Source of the DNA: an uncultured Bacteroidales bacterium
GTDB lineage: Bacteria > Bacteroidota > Bacteroidia > Bacteroidales > UBA932
Direction of reading: 5' to 3'
Assembly: GCA_944322815.1 (NCBI GenBank)
Contig: CALUQB010000006.1
Location: 1 to 64,000 of the forward strand
Length of the DNA: 64,000 nucleotides
Shown here: positions 1 through 7,555 of the stretch, piece by piece
Numbering within the stretch: the first letter of the stretch is position 1
Layout of the letters: every line of letters begins with the position of its first letter
Program-made: the position numbers and the translations under genes
The notes under the pieces: model-generated
The model's database searches: none
What the model was told of the DNA's origin: nothing
Seen by the model: the letters and a program-made list of their open reading frames with translations, nothing else

Positions 1-1214
1 CCGAATCCGAGGGAATCGGAAATGGCGATGGTCAGATCGACTTTTTCCGGCTTGTTAGGCGTGTAGTTCAAATCGCACTCAGGGTCAGGAGTGTCGAGGT
101 TGATGGTAGGAGGAACGATGCCGTTCTTCAATGCCAGAATGCTGGCGATGGATTCCACCGCTCCGGCAGCTCCGAGCATGTGTCCTGTCATGGACTTGGT
201 AGAACTGATGTGGGCCTTGCGTGCATTTTCCTCACCCATGGCGAGTTTGAAGGCAGCAGTTTCCGAAGCATCGTTCAGGTGGGTGCCTGTACCGTGTGCG
301 TTGATGTACAGGGTATCTTTCTCTCCATCGTATCCTGCCTCTGCCAGAGCCATCTCGATAGCCTTGGCCTGTGTCACTCCGTCAGGTCTTGGAGCTGTCA
401 CATGGTGGGCGTCGTTCGTGTTTCCGTATCCTACCACTTCGGCGAAAATCTCCGCTCCTCTGGCTTTGGCGTGCTCGTATTCTTCGAGAACCAGCATTCC
501 GGCACCTTCAGCCATCACGAAACCGCCGCGGTTCAGATTGAACGGAAGAGATGCATACTTGGGATCTTCAGCCTTGGAAAGAGCCTTGGCATTGGCGAAG
601 CCCGCTATTCCGAGAGGAATGGTTGCAGCCTCGGAACCTCCGGCGATGATGGCATCGGCATATCCGTGCTTTATGGCGCGGTAAGCCTCGCCTATGGCAT
701 GTGTAGATGTGGCGCAGGCAGTCACAATGTCGAGGCTCGGGCCGCAGGCATTGTTCCTGATGGCAACATTTCCTGCCGCGATATTCGAAATCATGGTCGG
801 AATGAAAAGAGGTGAGATCCATTTGGCTCCGTCCTTGATCATCTTTTCGGTCTCCCTGTACTGGGTGGTGAAACCTCCGATTCCTGAACCTACGTATACT
901 CCGAGTCTGAACGGATCGATGTTCCCGCCTTCCTTGGAATCCAGTCCTGCCTGTTTCATGGCCTCATTGGCGGCAGCCACCGCATATACGGTGAATTTGT
1001 CCTGTTTCCTGGCGAATGCAGGTTCGATGCCGTGCTCTGCCGGGTTGAAGTCCTTCACTTCGCCTGCGATTTTTACAGGAAGGTCATCAGTAGGGAAGGC
1101 CTTGATGAAGTCTATACCGCAAACACCGTCCAGAAGGTTTTTCCAGAAGTCCGCTACATTGTTTCCGACAGGGGAGATGACTCCCATACCTGTCACTACT
1201 ACTCTTTTATCCAT
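1..1214 (-). CDS. fabF: 3-oxoacyl-ACP synthase II (KAS II), partial at left edge
   Basis: Condensing enzyme that elongates acyl-ACP with malonyl-ACP in type II fatty-acid synthesis in the cytoplasm. The translation from the ATG at 1214 gives 405 residues before the window ends. That is close to the usual 410-420, so only about ten C-terminal residues are missing. The thiolase-fold triad is visible: Cys167 in TACATSTH, His307 in NAHGTGTH and His345 in SMTGH. It is the last visible gene of a minus-strand run, 42 bases after the fabK stop. It was identified by translating the minus strand because the frame is open at the edge. Certain family; KAS II rather than KAS I is inferred from the motif style and the operon. 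Confidence 0.95.
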   Translation of the reverse strand, partial: MDKRVVVTGMGVISPVGNNVADFWKNLLDGVCGIDFIKAFPTDDLPVKIAGEVKDFNPAEHGIEPAFARKQDKFTVYAVAAANEAMKQAGLDSKEGGNIDPFRLGVYVGSGIGGFTTQYRETEKMIKDGAKWISPLFIPTMISNIAAGNVAIRNNACGPSLDIVTACATSTHAIGEAYRAIKHGYADAIIAGGSEAATIPLGIAGFANAKALSKAEDPKYASLPFNLNRGGFVMAEGAGMLVLEEYEHAKARGAEIFAEVVGYGNTNDAHHVTAPRPDGVTQAKAIEMALAEAGYDGEKDTLYINAHGTGTHLNDASETAAFKLAMGEENARKAHISSTKSMTGHMLGAAGAVESIASILALKNGIVPPTINLDTPDPECDLNYTPNKPEKVDLTIAISDSLGF

Positions 1215-1256
1215 ATTTTTCAGTTTTATCAGTCAATAAGTGTTAAAGTTAAGAAA

Positions 1257-2201
1257 TTATGCGAGAAGATCCGGTGCTCCGGCAAGGATTTTTTCAGCTC
1301 CGCCGATAATATCTTCGACGATATCCTTTGCAGGCTCGATCTTCTTCACCATGCCCGCGCATTCACCGGCCATGAAACTGCCGTTCGCATCGCCTTCTTT
1401 CACGGCTTTGCGCAGGGCTCCGGTCCCGTAGGCCAGTATTTCGTCAGGCTGGACGGCAGGGTCTGCCTCCATCTTCGCGAAAGTCTTGGAGAACACGGTC
1501 TTGAGAGATCTGACAGGATGACCGAGAGTCTTTCCTGTCACGATAGTGGAAATGTCAGTAGCTTTCAGGATCTGGTCCTTGTAGTACTGGCTTACGGTGC
1601 ATTCTTCGGCGGCTATGAATCTGGTGCCTACCTGCACGGCCTCTGCACCGAAGATAAATGCTGCCGCGGCTCCTCTGCCGTCGCAGATACCTCCTGCAGC
1701 CACTACAGGGATGTCGACTGCATCGACTACCTGAGGAATCAGGGCCATGGTGTGGATTTCCCCGACATGTCCTCCCGATTCGGCGCCTTCGGCTATCACT
1801 GCAGCTGCTCCCAGAGCCTGCATCTTGAGTGCCAGAGCGACTGAGGCCACTACCGGCATCACAACGATGCCTGCGGCTTTCCACATGTCCATGTACTGTG
1901 CAGGCGAACCTGCACCGGTGGTAAGAATCTTAACGCCTTCCTCTACAACCATTTCTGCGATTTCCGCCGCATTCGGTGCCTGCAGCATGATGTTGACTCC
2001 GAACGGTTTGTCGGTCAACTGCCTGCATTTCCTGATTTCCGTTCTCACCGCTTCAGTTCCGGCGTTGATGGAGGAGATCAGTCCGAGTCCGCCGGCGTTT
2101 GAAACCGCGGCTGCGAGTGATGCGTCTGCTATCCAGGCCATCCCGCCCTGAATGATAGGGTAGCGGATGCCCAGCATGTCGCATATTTTACTTTTTATCA
2201 T
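1257..2201 (-). CDS. fabK: Enoyl-ACP reductase II, FMN-dependent
   Basis: Flavoprotein of 314 residues that reduces trans-2-enoyl-ACP in the last step of each fatty-acid elongation cycle. It belongs to the FMN TIM-barrel family shared by FabK and nitronate monooxygenase (2-nitropropane dioxygenase). Visible marks are the N-terminal RYPIIQGGMAW, the glycine-rich AGGICDGRG and the GAEAVQVGTRFIA phosphate-binding region. Position between fabH and fabF decides for FabK over nitronate monooxygenase. The ATG at 2201 is preferred to an in-frame TTG one codon upstream. The gene lies 36 bases from the fabH stop, so co-transcription is likely. No FabI homologue is seen in the window. Confidence 0.9.
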   Translation of the reverse strand: MIKSKICDMLGIRYPIIQGGMAWIADASLAAAVSNAGGLGLISSINAGTEAVRTEIRKCRQLTDKPFGVNIMLQAPNAAEIAEMVVEEGVKILTTGAGSPAQYMDMWKAAGIVVMPVVASVALALKMQALGAAAVIAEGAESGGHVGEIHTMALIPQVVDAVDIPVVAAGGICDGRGAAAAFIFGAEAVQVGTRFIAAEECTVSQYYKDQILKATDISTIVTGKTLGHPVRSLKTVFSKTFAKMEADPAVQPDEILAYGTGALRKAVKEGDANGSFMAGECAGMVKKIEPAKDIVEDIIGGAEKILAGAPDLLA

Positions 2202-2237
2202 CAAGTTTGGTTTTTAGTACGTTTCTGTTTCGGCGGA

Positions 2238-3185
2238 TTACCATTCCATGATGGCTGCTCCGGAGATGAATCCTGCACCGAATGCACTGAGGGCGAGTAT
2301 GTCACCTTTCTTGATGACTCCGTTTCTGTTGCATTCGTCCAGCAGGATAGGACAGCTTGCCGAAGAAGAGTTTCCGTGGCTTTCCACATTGTGGGGAAAT
2401 TTCTCTTCCGGCTGTTCCAGCTGGTCCTTGATGGAATTGATGATCCTTATGTTGGCCTGATGAAGCAGGTACTTGTCCACATCGTCAGGTGTCATGCCCA
2501 GCTCGTTGAGCAGATATTTTATGTCTCCGCTCGAAGCCTTGACAGCGAATTTGAATACATCCTGTCCTTTCATCTGGAGAGGGATGTTCACTTCTTCTTT
2601 CGTTACGTACGGGGTAGGCTCGAGGGTTCTGATCTGGTAAAGCTTGTCCGTAGCGCTTGCAGCCGAAAGCTTGGTGCCCTTGATATTGTTGCCTTCCGTG
2701 AGGACTGCCGCTCCGGCACCGTCACCGAAGAGTACGCAGACGTTTCTGTCTTTCCAGCTCGTCATCCTTGTCGGCTCTTCAGCGCAGACGATGAGCACGT
2801 TCTTGACACGGCCTGCCTTGCTGTAGGCTTCGGCGAGGTCCAGTGCATATATGAAGCCTGCACATGCGCAGTTGATGTCGATACATGGACATGTGGCTCC
2901 GAGTCCTCCCTGTATGATGCAGCTCAGTGACGGGGTCACATATTCATTTACTACGTTCGAGCAGATGATGAAATCCATGTCTTCCGCTTTCATCCCTGCA
3001 TTGTCGAGAGCTTTTCTGGCAGCCTCGATGGCCATGTCTTCGAGTTTCTCGTCGGAAATCACGTGACGGTGTTTGATGCCTGTTCTCGGATAGATCCATG
3101 CATCGCTCGTGTCGAGAAATTCTGAAAGCATGTCGTTAGTGACGATCTTCTTCGGAATTACGCTTCCTGTACCAACAATTCTCAT
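2238..3185 (-). CDS. fabH: 3-oxoacyl-ACP synthase III (KAS III)
   Basis: Starter condensing enzyme that joins acetyl-CoA or a short or branched acyl-CoA to malonyl-ACP. The 315-residue product carries the complete KAS III triad: Cys108 in CACAGF, His242 in LLHQANIRI and Asn272 in SHGNSSSAS. An in-frame ATG at 3221 is rejected as start because it lies inside the -7 promoter box at 3219-3226. The ATG at 3185 gives the family-typical MRIVGTGSVIP beginning. It is the first gene of fabH-fabK-fabF and is divergent from the LytTR regulator, sharing a short control region with it. Confidence 0.95.
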   Translation of the reverse strand: MRIVGTGSVIPKKIVTNDMLSEFLDTSDAWIYPRTGIKHRHVISDEKLEDMAIEAARKALDNAGMKAEDMDFIICSNVVNEYVTPSLSCIIQGGLGATCPCIDINCACAGFIYALDLAEAYSKAGRVKNVLIVCAEEPTRMTSWKDRNVCVLFGDGAGAAVLTEGNNIKGTKLSAASATDKLYQIRTLEPTPYVTKEEVNIPLQMKGQDVFKFAVKASSGDIKYLLNELGMTPDDVDKYLLHQANIRIINSIKDQLEQPEEKFPHNVESHGNSSSASCPILLDECNRNGVIKKGDILALSAFGAGFISGAAIMEW

Positions 3186-3218
3186 AATATTACAGTAAAA
3201 TTTTCGTATGAAATCATG

Positions 3219-3226
3219 CAAAAATA
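3219..3226 (-). promoter_or_regulatory. Promoter -7 box of the fabHKF operon
   Basis: Read on the minus strand this is TATTTTTG, a match to the Bacteroidota TAnnTTTG box. A TTTA at 3249-3246 stands 19 bases upstream, as a weak -33 element. Transcription would begin near 3212, leaving a leader of about 27 bases before the fabH ATG. Confidence 0.6.
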
Positions 3227-3250
3227 ATCGGTATTTTCCGAAGTGTAAAA

Positions 3251-3320
3251 TAATTGTGGCAATTCATCTGAAATTGTGGCTTATACCCTCGGAAAGTGGC
3301 GAAATTTGACTATTTGTGGC
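3251..3320 (+). promoter_or_regulatory. Four direct repeats with 20-bp period, candidate LytTR operator
   Basis: Four ten-base blocks end in GTGGC at exact 20-base intervals: 3251-3260 TAATTGTGGC, 3271-3280 AAATTGTGGC, 3291-3300 GGAAAGTGGC and 3311-3320 TATTTGTGGC. They span the gap between the divergent fabH and LytTR promoters. The last one lies inside the spacer between the -33 and -7 boxes of the LytTR promoter. LytTR domains are known to bind pairs of about 9-bp direct repeats with about 12-bp spacing on one helix face, and the 20-bp period fits this. Binding by the adjacent regulator is an inference. Confidence 0.65.
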
Positions 3321-3336
3321 GAAATTCCTATATTTG
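3305..3336 (+). promoter_or_regulatory. Promoter of the LytTR regulator gene
   Basis: TTTG at 3305-3308, a 20-base spacer, then TATATTTG at 3329-3336 make a textbook Bacteroidota primary-sigma promoter. Predicted start of transcription is near 3343. This falls downstream of the GTG at 3316 and so supports the ATG at 3358 as the true translation start. Confidence 0.75.
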
Positions 3337-3357
3337 CCGGATAAAGAAGGACGGGGA

Positions 3358-4242
3358 ATGAACAAGAAACTTCCGGGATATCTGCTTGAGAAGAACAGGC
3401 TTGTCGGTACGGTGACTTTCTCCGTGCTTTTCGCCCTTATTTTCCTGAATCTCTACATCCCGTTTTCCGATACGGCCTGGTTCGGTCTCGGAAATTCGCA
3501 GACCTTCCTTTTTACGGCAGGCTTTGCCTTCATTTCCATCCTGATCATGGTAATAAGCCGCACGGTGATGTATCACACGTCCAGGCTCTGGGAGTTCACA
3601 TATCTGGGATATGTCCTGTGGTGCATAATGGAAGTGCTGCTTATCTGCGCTTTCTATACGTTCGTCACTGTCGATGTCGTCCGTTCCGGTGGCGGCGGCT
3701 GGATCCAGGTTTTCTCCAGGGCATTGCTGTACGGTTCCATTTCCCTGATTATCCCTTACATACTGACAGGGATGTATTTCACTATCATGGAAAAGAACAA
3801 GACAATACGCCTGATGAACAGTCCGGATGTCGTTTCCGACGAACAGGTCTCATCGAAGGCCGAAGGCAAGATCACGCTGTTCGACAACAGCGGCGCCCTG
3901 AGATTGTCCGTAAGGACATCAAACCTTTATTATATAGAGTCCGACGACAATTATATAAAGGTGTGGTACATGGATTCCGGCGGGGAACTGAAGACATACA
4001 TGATGAGATGCCGTCTGAAAACGGTGGAACAGAGTTTTCAGGACACTTCCCTGGTGAGATGCCACAGGAAATACATCGTGAATCTGGACAAGGTGAAAGT
4101 CCTGAGACGGGAGAAGGATACTTATTATCTGGAGCTGGATTGCGATTCCATCCCGCCGCTTTCGGTATCCAAGACCTACACCGGAGCCGTTCTGGACAGA
4201 TTCCGTGAGGCGCCTTCCGACAAAGTGGAGAAATCTGTCTGA
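3358..4242 (+). CDS. Membrane-anchored LytTR-family transcriptional regulator
   Basis: A 294-residue protein with four hydrophobic segments in the N-terminal half (roughly residues 14-34, 48-68, 80-106 and 115-140) and a C-terminal LytTR DNA-binding domain (about residues 175-280). The LytTR domain shows YIESDDNYIKVWY, the arginine-containing MRCRLKTVEQ and LVRCHRKYIVNLDKV. There is no receiver domain, so any signal would be sensed in the membrane rather than by phosphorylation. The gene is divergent from fabHKF and preceded by four 20-bp-phased repeats, which suggests autoregulation and perhaps control of membrane lipid synthesis. Both are inference. It ends 9 bases from the convergent DUF4293 gene. 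Confidence 0.88.
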   Translation: MNKKLPGYLLEKNRLVGTVTFSVLFALIFLNLYIPFSDTAWFGLGNSQTFLFTAGFAFISILIMVISRTVMYHTSRLWEFTYLGYVLWCIMEVLLICAFYTFVTVDVVRSGGGGWIQVFSRALLYGSISLIIPYILTGMYFTIMEKNKTIRLMNSPDVVSDEQVSSKAEGKITLFDNSGALRLSVRTSNLYYIESDDNYIKVWYMDSGGELKTYMMRCRLKTVEQSFQDTSLVRCHRKYIVNLDKVKVLRREKDTYYLELDCDSIPPLSVSKTYTGAVLDRFREAPSDKVEKSV

Positions 4243-4251
4243 AATCTTCCG

Positions 4252-4686
4252 TCAGTGTTTCCTTCTGGCGGAGCGGAGCCTGGATGCAGACTGTACCATG
4301 GCTTCGTCCAGCATGATGTTTCTGGCTGCCAGAACATCCAGTATGGCTGCAATCACAGGGAAAATCGCGGTAAACGAGAATACTATGTTGTTTTTCACCT
4401 CTTCCGGCGGGAAAAAGTAGTTTACGCCTATCCAGATCTGGAAGGCGAGCAGCACTATCGCCGTGATTATGCACAGCCGCATTTGTATCATCCTGGCTTT
4501 GAACAGAGCTAGACTTATCAGATTCGCCAGGAAGGTCATGATGGTGAACAGGAGGTAGGGAGTGTATTCACGGTAAAGTATGGTGCTTTCTCCCTCGCCG
4601 AAAATCGTAGCGAACTTGCTGAAAAAGAGCGATCCTATCAGGACCGTTGCTATCGCCAGGTATAATGTCTGTATTCTCTGCCACAT
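4252..4686 (-). CDS. DUF4293 family membrane protein
   Basis: A 144-residue protein with four predicted transmembrane helices, beginning MWQRIQTLYLAIA and ending in a basic tail (SRLRSARRKH). The opening IQT-L-L segment and size match the DUF4293 family, which is confined to Bacteroidota and has no assigned function. The ATG at 4686 fits the family start better than an in-frame upstream ATG at 4719, which would add an unmatched, polar extension. It is convergent with the LytTR gene and divergent from the nucleoside phosphorylase gene. Confidence 0.8.
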   Translation of the reverse strand: MWQRIQTLYLAIATVLIGSLFFSKFATIFGEGESTILYREYTPYLLFTIMTFLANLISLALFKARMIQMRLCIITAIVLLAFQIWIGVNYFFPPEEVKNNIVFSFTAIFPVIAAILDVLAARNIMLDEAMVQSASRLRSARRKH

Positions 4687-4745
4687 GGTCGTATCGTTTT
4701 TTATCTGAAAGAAGTGCAAAAATAGGAAAAATCATCAGAAAAAAC

Positions 4746-4753
4746 TATATTTG
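4746..4753 (+). promoter_or_regulatory. Promoter -7 box before the nucleoside phosphorylase gene
   Basis: TATATTTG matches the -7 consensus; I see no good -33 box. It sits only five bases before the first ATG (4759). A transcript starting about 7 bases downstream would be nearly leaderless, or translation may instead begin at the second in-frame ATG at 4771. Confidence 0.5.
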
Positions 4754-4758
4754 GGAAA

Positions 4759-5640
4759 ATGCTTGAGAATATGATACCGGAATCTGAACTTATAATAAAT
4801 GATGACGGGTCTGTATTTCATCTTCATATCAGACCTGACGAACTGGCTGACAATGTGATCCTGGTGGGAGACCCCGGCCGGGTGGACATTGTTTCCGAAT
4901 ATCTGGAGGACAAGGAGTTCCGTCACCAGTCACGTGAATTCGTATCGGTGACAGGGAAGTACCGCGGGAAAAGGATCACCGTACTTTCCACAGGTATCGG
5001 CACGGACAATATAGACATCGTAATGAATGAACTGGATGCCCTGGCCAATATAGATTTCTCTACCAGGGAGGTCAAGGAGCGGAAAAAGTCCCTTAACATA
5101 CTGCGTATCGGGACATCGGGTGCCATTCAGCCTGATATTCCTCTTGGCTCCTTTGTCTTCGCCCATATTTCCATAGGCTGTGACGGGCTTATGAACTGGT
5201 ATGCCGACAGGGACAAGATAGCTCTCCTGGATATCGAAGAGGCTTTCAAGTCGCATACGCACTGGAACAGGCATCTGCCGGATCCGTATTTCGTGAAGGC
5301 AGGGGAAGAAATGGTTTCCAGATTCGCGGACTGTACGATAAAGGGGATGACTATCGCAGCTTCCGGCTTTTACGGACCGCAGGGCAGGGTATTGCGCATG
5401 CCTCTGGCCATGCCTGACATGCTGGACACTTTCGGTTCATTCCGCTTCGGTGACTGGAGGATCACGAATTTCGAGATGGAAGGTTCCGCCATAGCAGGTA
5501 TCGCCGCACACCTCGGACACAATGCCGGGACTGTCTGCTGTATCATCGCGAACCGCTATCTGAAGTCCAGCAACCCGGACTACAAACCGCAGGTCCGCAA
5601 GCTCATAGAACTGTCGCTGGACCGTCTGACCAGAGAGTAG
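4759..5640 (+). CDS. Nucleoside phosphorylase, uridine phosphorylase-like
   Basis: Cytoplasmic enzyme of 293 residues from the PNP/UDP (NP-1) family, which cleaves nucleosides with phosphate to the base and (deoxy)ribose-1-phosphate. The phosphate-binding ILVGDPGRV near residue 40, STGIGTDNIDIVMNEL, the IRIGTSGAIQPDIPLGS segment and NFEMEGSAIAGIAAHLGH (purine/pyrimidine and ribose site with the Glu-Met-Glu motif) are all present. The FEMEGS motif and length resemble uridine phosphorylase, but exact base preference cannot be read safely. A second possible start is the ATG at 4771, giving MIPESELIINDDGS. Monocistronic by context. Confidence 0.88.
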   Translation: MLENMIPESELIINDDGSVFHLHIRPDELADNVILVGDPGRVDIVSEYLEDKEFRHQSREFVSVTGKYRGKRITVLSTGIGTDNIDIVMNELDALANIDFSTREVKERKKSLNILRIGTSGAIQPDIPLGSFVFAHISIGCDGLMNWYADRDKIALLDIEEAFKSHTHWNRHLPDPYFVKAGEEMVSRFADCTIKGMTIAASGFYGPQGRVLRMPLAMPDMLDTFGSFRFGDWRITNFEMEGSAIAGIAAHLGHNAGTVCCIIANRYLKSSNPDYKPQVRKLIELSLDRLTRE

Positions 5641-5689
5641 AGGGTAAATAAAACGCAGAATGCACCCGCTTTATTTACCCTGATCATTG

Positions 5690-6649
5690 TTATTTCCCGC
5701 CGTACAGCTCCCTTCTGGACTGGCTTCCGACCTTGGCTATGCCCGGATCGTCTATCTTCATGTCCACGACTGTCCTGTCGCCTCCCATGACAGCTTCTTC
5801 CATGAAGCGGAACTGATACTCGGTGCTGTCATCCATGATGGTGGCTATTTCGTGTCCGCAGTCCAGGTAACGGTATATGCTGTAAGGATATCCGAATTTC
5901 TTGAATCTGCGTGCTATTCTGTCCGAGCCGAAGAAGCCGATGTTGAAAAACCTTACCTGGCCGTAGTTCACCAGTCTGTCACCGGTCCCGTGGAGCAGGA
6001 GTGTCGGTGCAGGTTCGGAGGCATATTTCAGTTTGCCTTTCCTGGACAGGATACCGCCTGAAAATGACATGACTCCTGCATATCGGAAATTTTCCGGCAG
6101 ACTTGCAGCGTATTCTGTCCTGTTGCACAGTTCGTAGTCGGCCTGCAGGACTGTGATGGCTCCTGCGGATGATCCGCTGATCACGATGTTTTCCGGGTCC
6201 ACTTCCAGGCTTTCGGCGTTTTCAATGATATATTCAGTCGCGCTGAACAGATCTTCCACAGCCATGTGTATCGCCCGGTCCAGCAGATTGACCTGCGCTA
6301 CCCCCACTTTTTCCGCCCCTTTCAGCCCGAGCCTGTAATCGATGGCTATGAGTCTGTATCCGTGGTCGGTCAGCATCTTGAACCATGGGGTATGGTACGG
6401 CTCGTCACGCCTTCCCATGATAAAGCCTCCTCCGAATACGAAAATCACCGTCGGTTTTTCCTTTCCGTCGATTTCAGTCTCGCTTCCTTCTGCCGGCTCG
6501 TAAACATCCATGAACAGTTCGCATGTGTCTCTCTGCGCGAACATGTAGGTCGCATCCGGCAGTATCGCCGGCTCTGTCTTCTCATTCCCTGCGTTTGCGG
6601 CGACTGCCATCGTCATGATGGCTCCCGCCAATAATAGTTTCCTTATCAT
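5690..6649 (-). CDS. Secreted alpha/beta hydrolase (esterase/lipase-like)
   Basis: A 319-residue protein with a signal peptide (residues 1-20, ending ANA), so periplasmic or exported. The alpha/beta-hydrolase marks are the oxyanion segment VFGGGF (about 71-76), the nucleophile elbow GSSAG with Ser161, the acid in HGTGDRLV and the histidine in CGHE. This is the carboxylesterase/BD-FAE-like group that attacks small or acyl-sugar esters. The substrate is not determinable. The gene lies 27 bases downstream of the HAD phosphatase stop on the same strand, so the two are probably co-transcribed. Confidence 0.82.
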   Translation of the reverse strand: MIRKLLLAGAIMTMAVAANAGNEKTEPAILPDATYMFAQRDTCELFMDVYEPAEGSETEIDGKEKPTVIFVFGGGFIMGRRDEPYHTPWFKMLTDHGYRLIAIDYRLGLKGAEKVGVAQVNLLDRAIHMAVEDLFSATEYIIENAESLEVDPENIVISGSSAGAITVLQADYELCNRTEYAASLPENFRYAGVMSFSGGILSRKGKLKYASEPAPTLLLHGTGDRLVNYGQVRFFNIGFFGSDRIARRFKKFGYPYSIYRYLDCGHEIATIMDDSTEYQFRFMEEAVMGGDRTVVDMKIDDPGIAKVGSQSRRELYGGK

Positions 6650-6676
6650 TTCTTTTTTTGTTTATTGGTCTGGTGG

Positions 6677-7378
6677 TCATTGGCCCGGAACGGGCCAATC
6701 CAATATCGTCCGGCAGAGTTCTTCCGGACTTGCGCACAATGCGTCCGGCTTCCACGCCTCAAGTTCTTCCCTTGACCTGAATCCCCACAATACGCCTGCT
6801 GTCACTGCTCCGGCATTTTTCCCTGTCTCCATATCCACGTCGGAGTCTCCTGCATAGAAGATTTCTCCGGGTGTCAGGCCTGCCCCGTATGCCCGTCCGG
6901 CTTCCCTGATTATTTCAGGGTCCGGCTTGATAGGCATTCCGTCTCTCTGCCCAAGCACTTTCACGAAATTCCTTTCTCCGAAGAAGCGTCTTACCAGAGC
7001 TTCCGTGCCTTCCTGGTATTTGTTCGATGCCACGGCCATGGCTATTCCGGCCTTTTCGATCCTTTCCAGCATTTCCGGTATGCCTTCATAGGGTTTGGTG
7101 AAGTCCGTCTTGTGTTCATTGTAGTACGGCACGAAATATCCTTTCATTTTCAGTACCATCTCTTCAGTCCTGGCCTTTTCGGGCAGGGCACCTCTGAACA
7201 GATTGTATATTCCACGTCCTACCAGCATGTTGTATTCCTGCATTTCCCTGCGTGGGAAACCGCATGATTCCAGTGCGAAATTGCAGGCCCGGCCCAGATC
7301 CTCTATCGTATTCAGCAAGGTGCCGTCCAGATCGAAAATTGCGAGTTTTATTTTTGCTTGTGCCATAGTTTGGTACAT
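6677..7378 (-). CDS. HAD-family phosphatase, phosphoglycolate phosphatase-like
   Basis: A 233-residue haloacid-dehalogenase hydrolase. Motif I is FDLDGTLL with the nucleophilic aspartate, motif II AVASNK, then a lysine in PIKPDPE (motif III), and motif IV GDSDVDMETGKNAG. The helical cap between motifs I and II is of the C1 type seen in Gph and beta-phosphoglucomutase. The GDSDVDMETGKNAGA tail is typical of phosphoglycolate phosphatases, but sugar-phosphate substrates are equally possible. Translation may start at 7378 (MYQT) or at the ATG at 7366 (MAQAKIKL). It precedes the secreted hydrolase gene on the minus strand. Confidence 0.85.
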   Translation of the reverse strand: MYQTMAQAKIKLAIFDLDGTLLNTIEDLGRACNFALESCGFPRREMQEYNMLVGRGIYNLFRGALPEKARTEEMVLKMKGYFVPYYNEHKTDFTKPYEGIPEMLERIEKAGIAMAVASNKYQEGTEALVRRFFGERNFVKVLGQRDGMPIKPDPEIIREAGRAYGAGLTPGEIFYAGDSDVDMETGKNAGAVTAGVLWGFRSREELEAWKPDALCASPEELCRTILDWPVPGQ

Positions 7379-7386
7379 TTGGATGT

Positions 7387-7394
7387 TATCTTTG
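7387..7394 (+). promoter_or_regulatory. -7 box upstream of a small ORF
   Basis: TATCTTTG, identical to the box before gyrA, ends 35 bases before the ATG of the 41-codon ORF. No well-spaced TTTG was found upstream (the nearest candidates give 14 or 30 bases), so activity is uncertain. Confidence 0.4.
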
Positions 7395-7429
7395 CACTGT
7401 GATTAAGAGAAACATTAAATTCGAACGCC

Positions 7430-7555
7430 ATGAAAAATACAGATTTCACACTTGAGAGCCTTGGTTCATTCATCTCTTCGGAACAGTCTTTCAGCGATAT
7501 TCTCGACCTGGTGAAGGATTTTGACCTTGAACTCACCGGTGTCAGCTTTTCATAG
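7430..7555 (+). CDS. Small ORF, 41 residues, function unknown
   Basis: ATG at 7430 to TAG at 7553-7555 encodes a peptide beginning MKNTDFTLESLGSF and ending ELTGVSFS. It is acidic, with alternating hydrophobic residues (a possible amphipathic helix around SDILDLVKDFDLEL), no signal peptide, no cysteines and no Gly-Gly leader motif. A -7 box stands 35 bases upstream. The 3' end overlaps the 3' end of the convergent clp gene by 14 bases. I recognise no family. It may be a genuine short protein, a leader, or an accidental frame; the good promoter-like element and the intact frame are the only support. Confidence 0.4.
   Translation: MKNTDFTLESLGSFISSEQSFSDILDLVKDFDLELTGVSFS

Noticed and set aside
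1257..2201. Nitronate monooxygenase instead of FabK
   Set aside because: Same fold family, but the gene stands between fabH and fabF in one operon.
3316..3357. GTG start giving a 14-residue longer LytTR protein
   Set aside because: The GTG lies inside the promoter, upstream of the predicted transcript start; ATG at 3358 is used.
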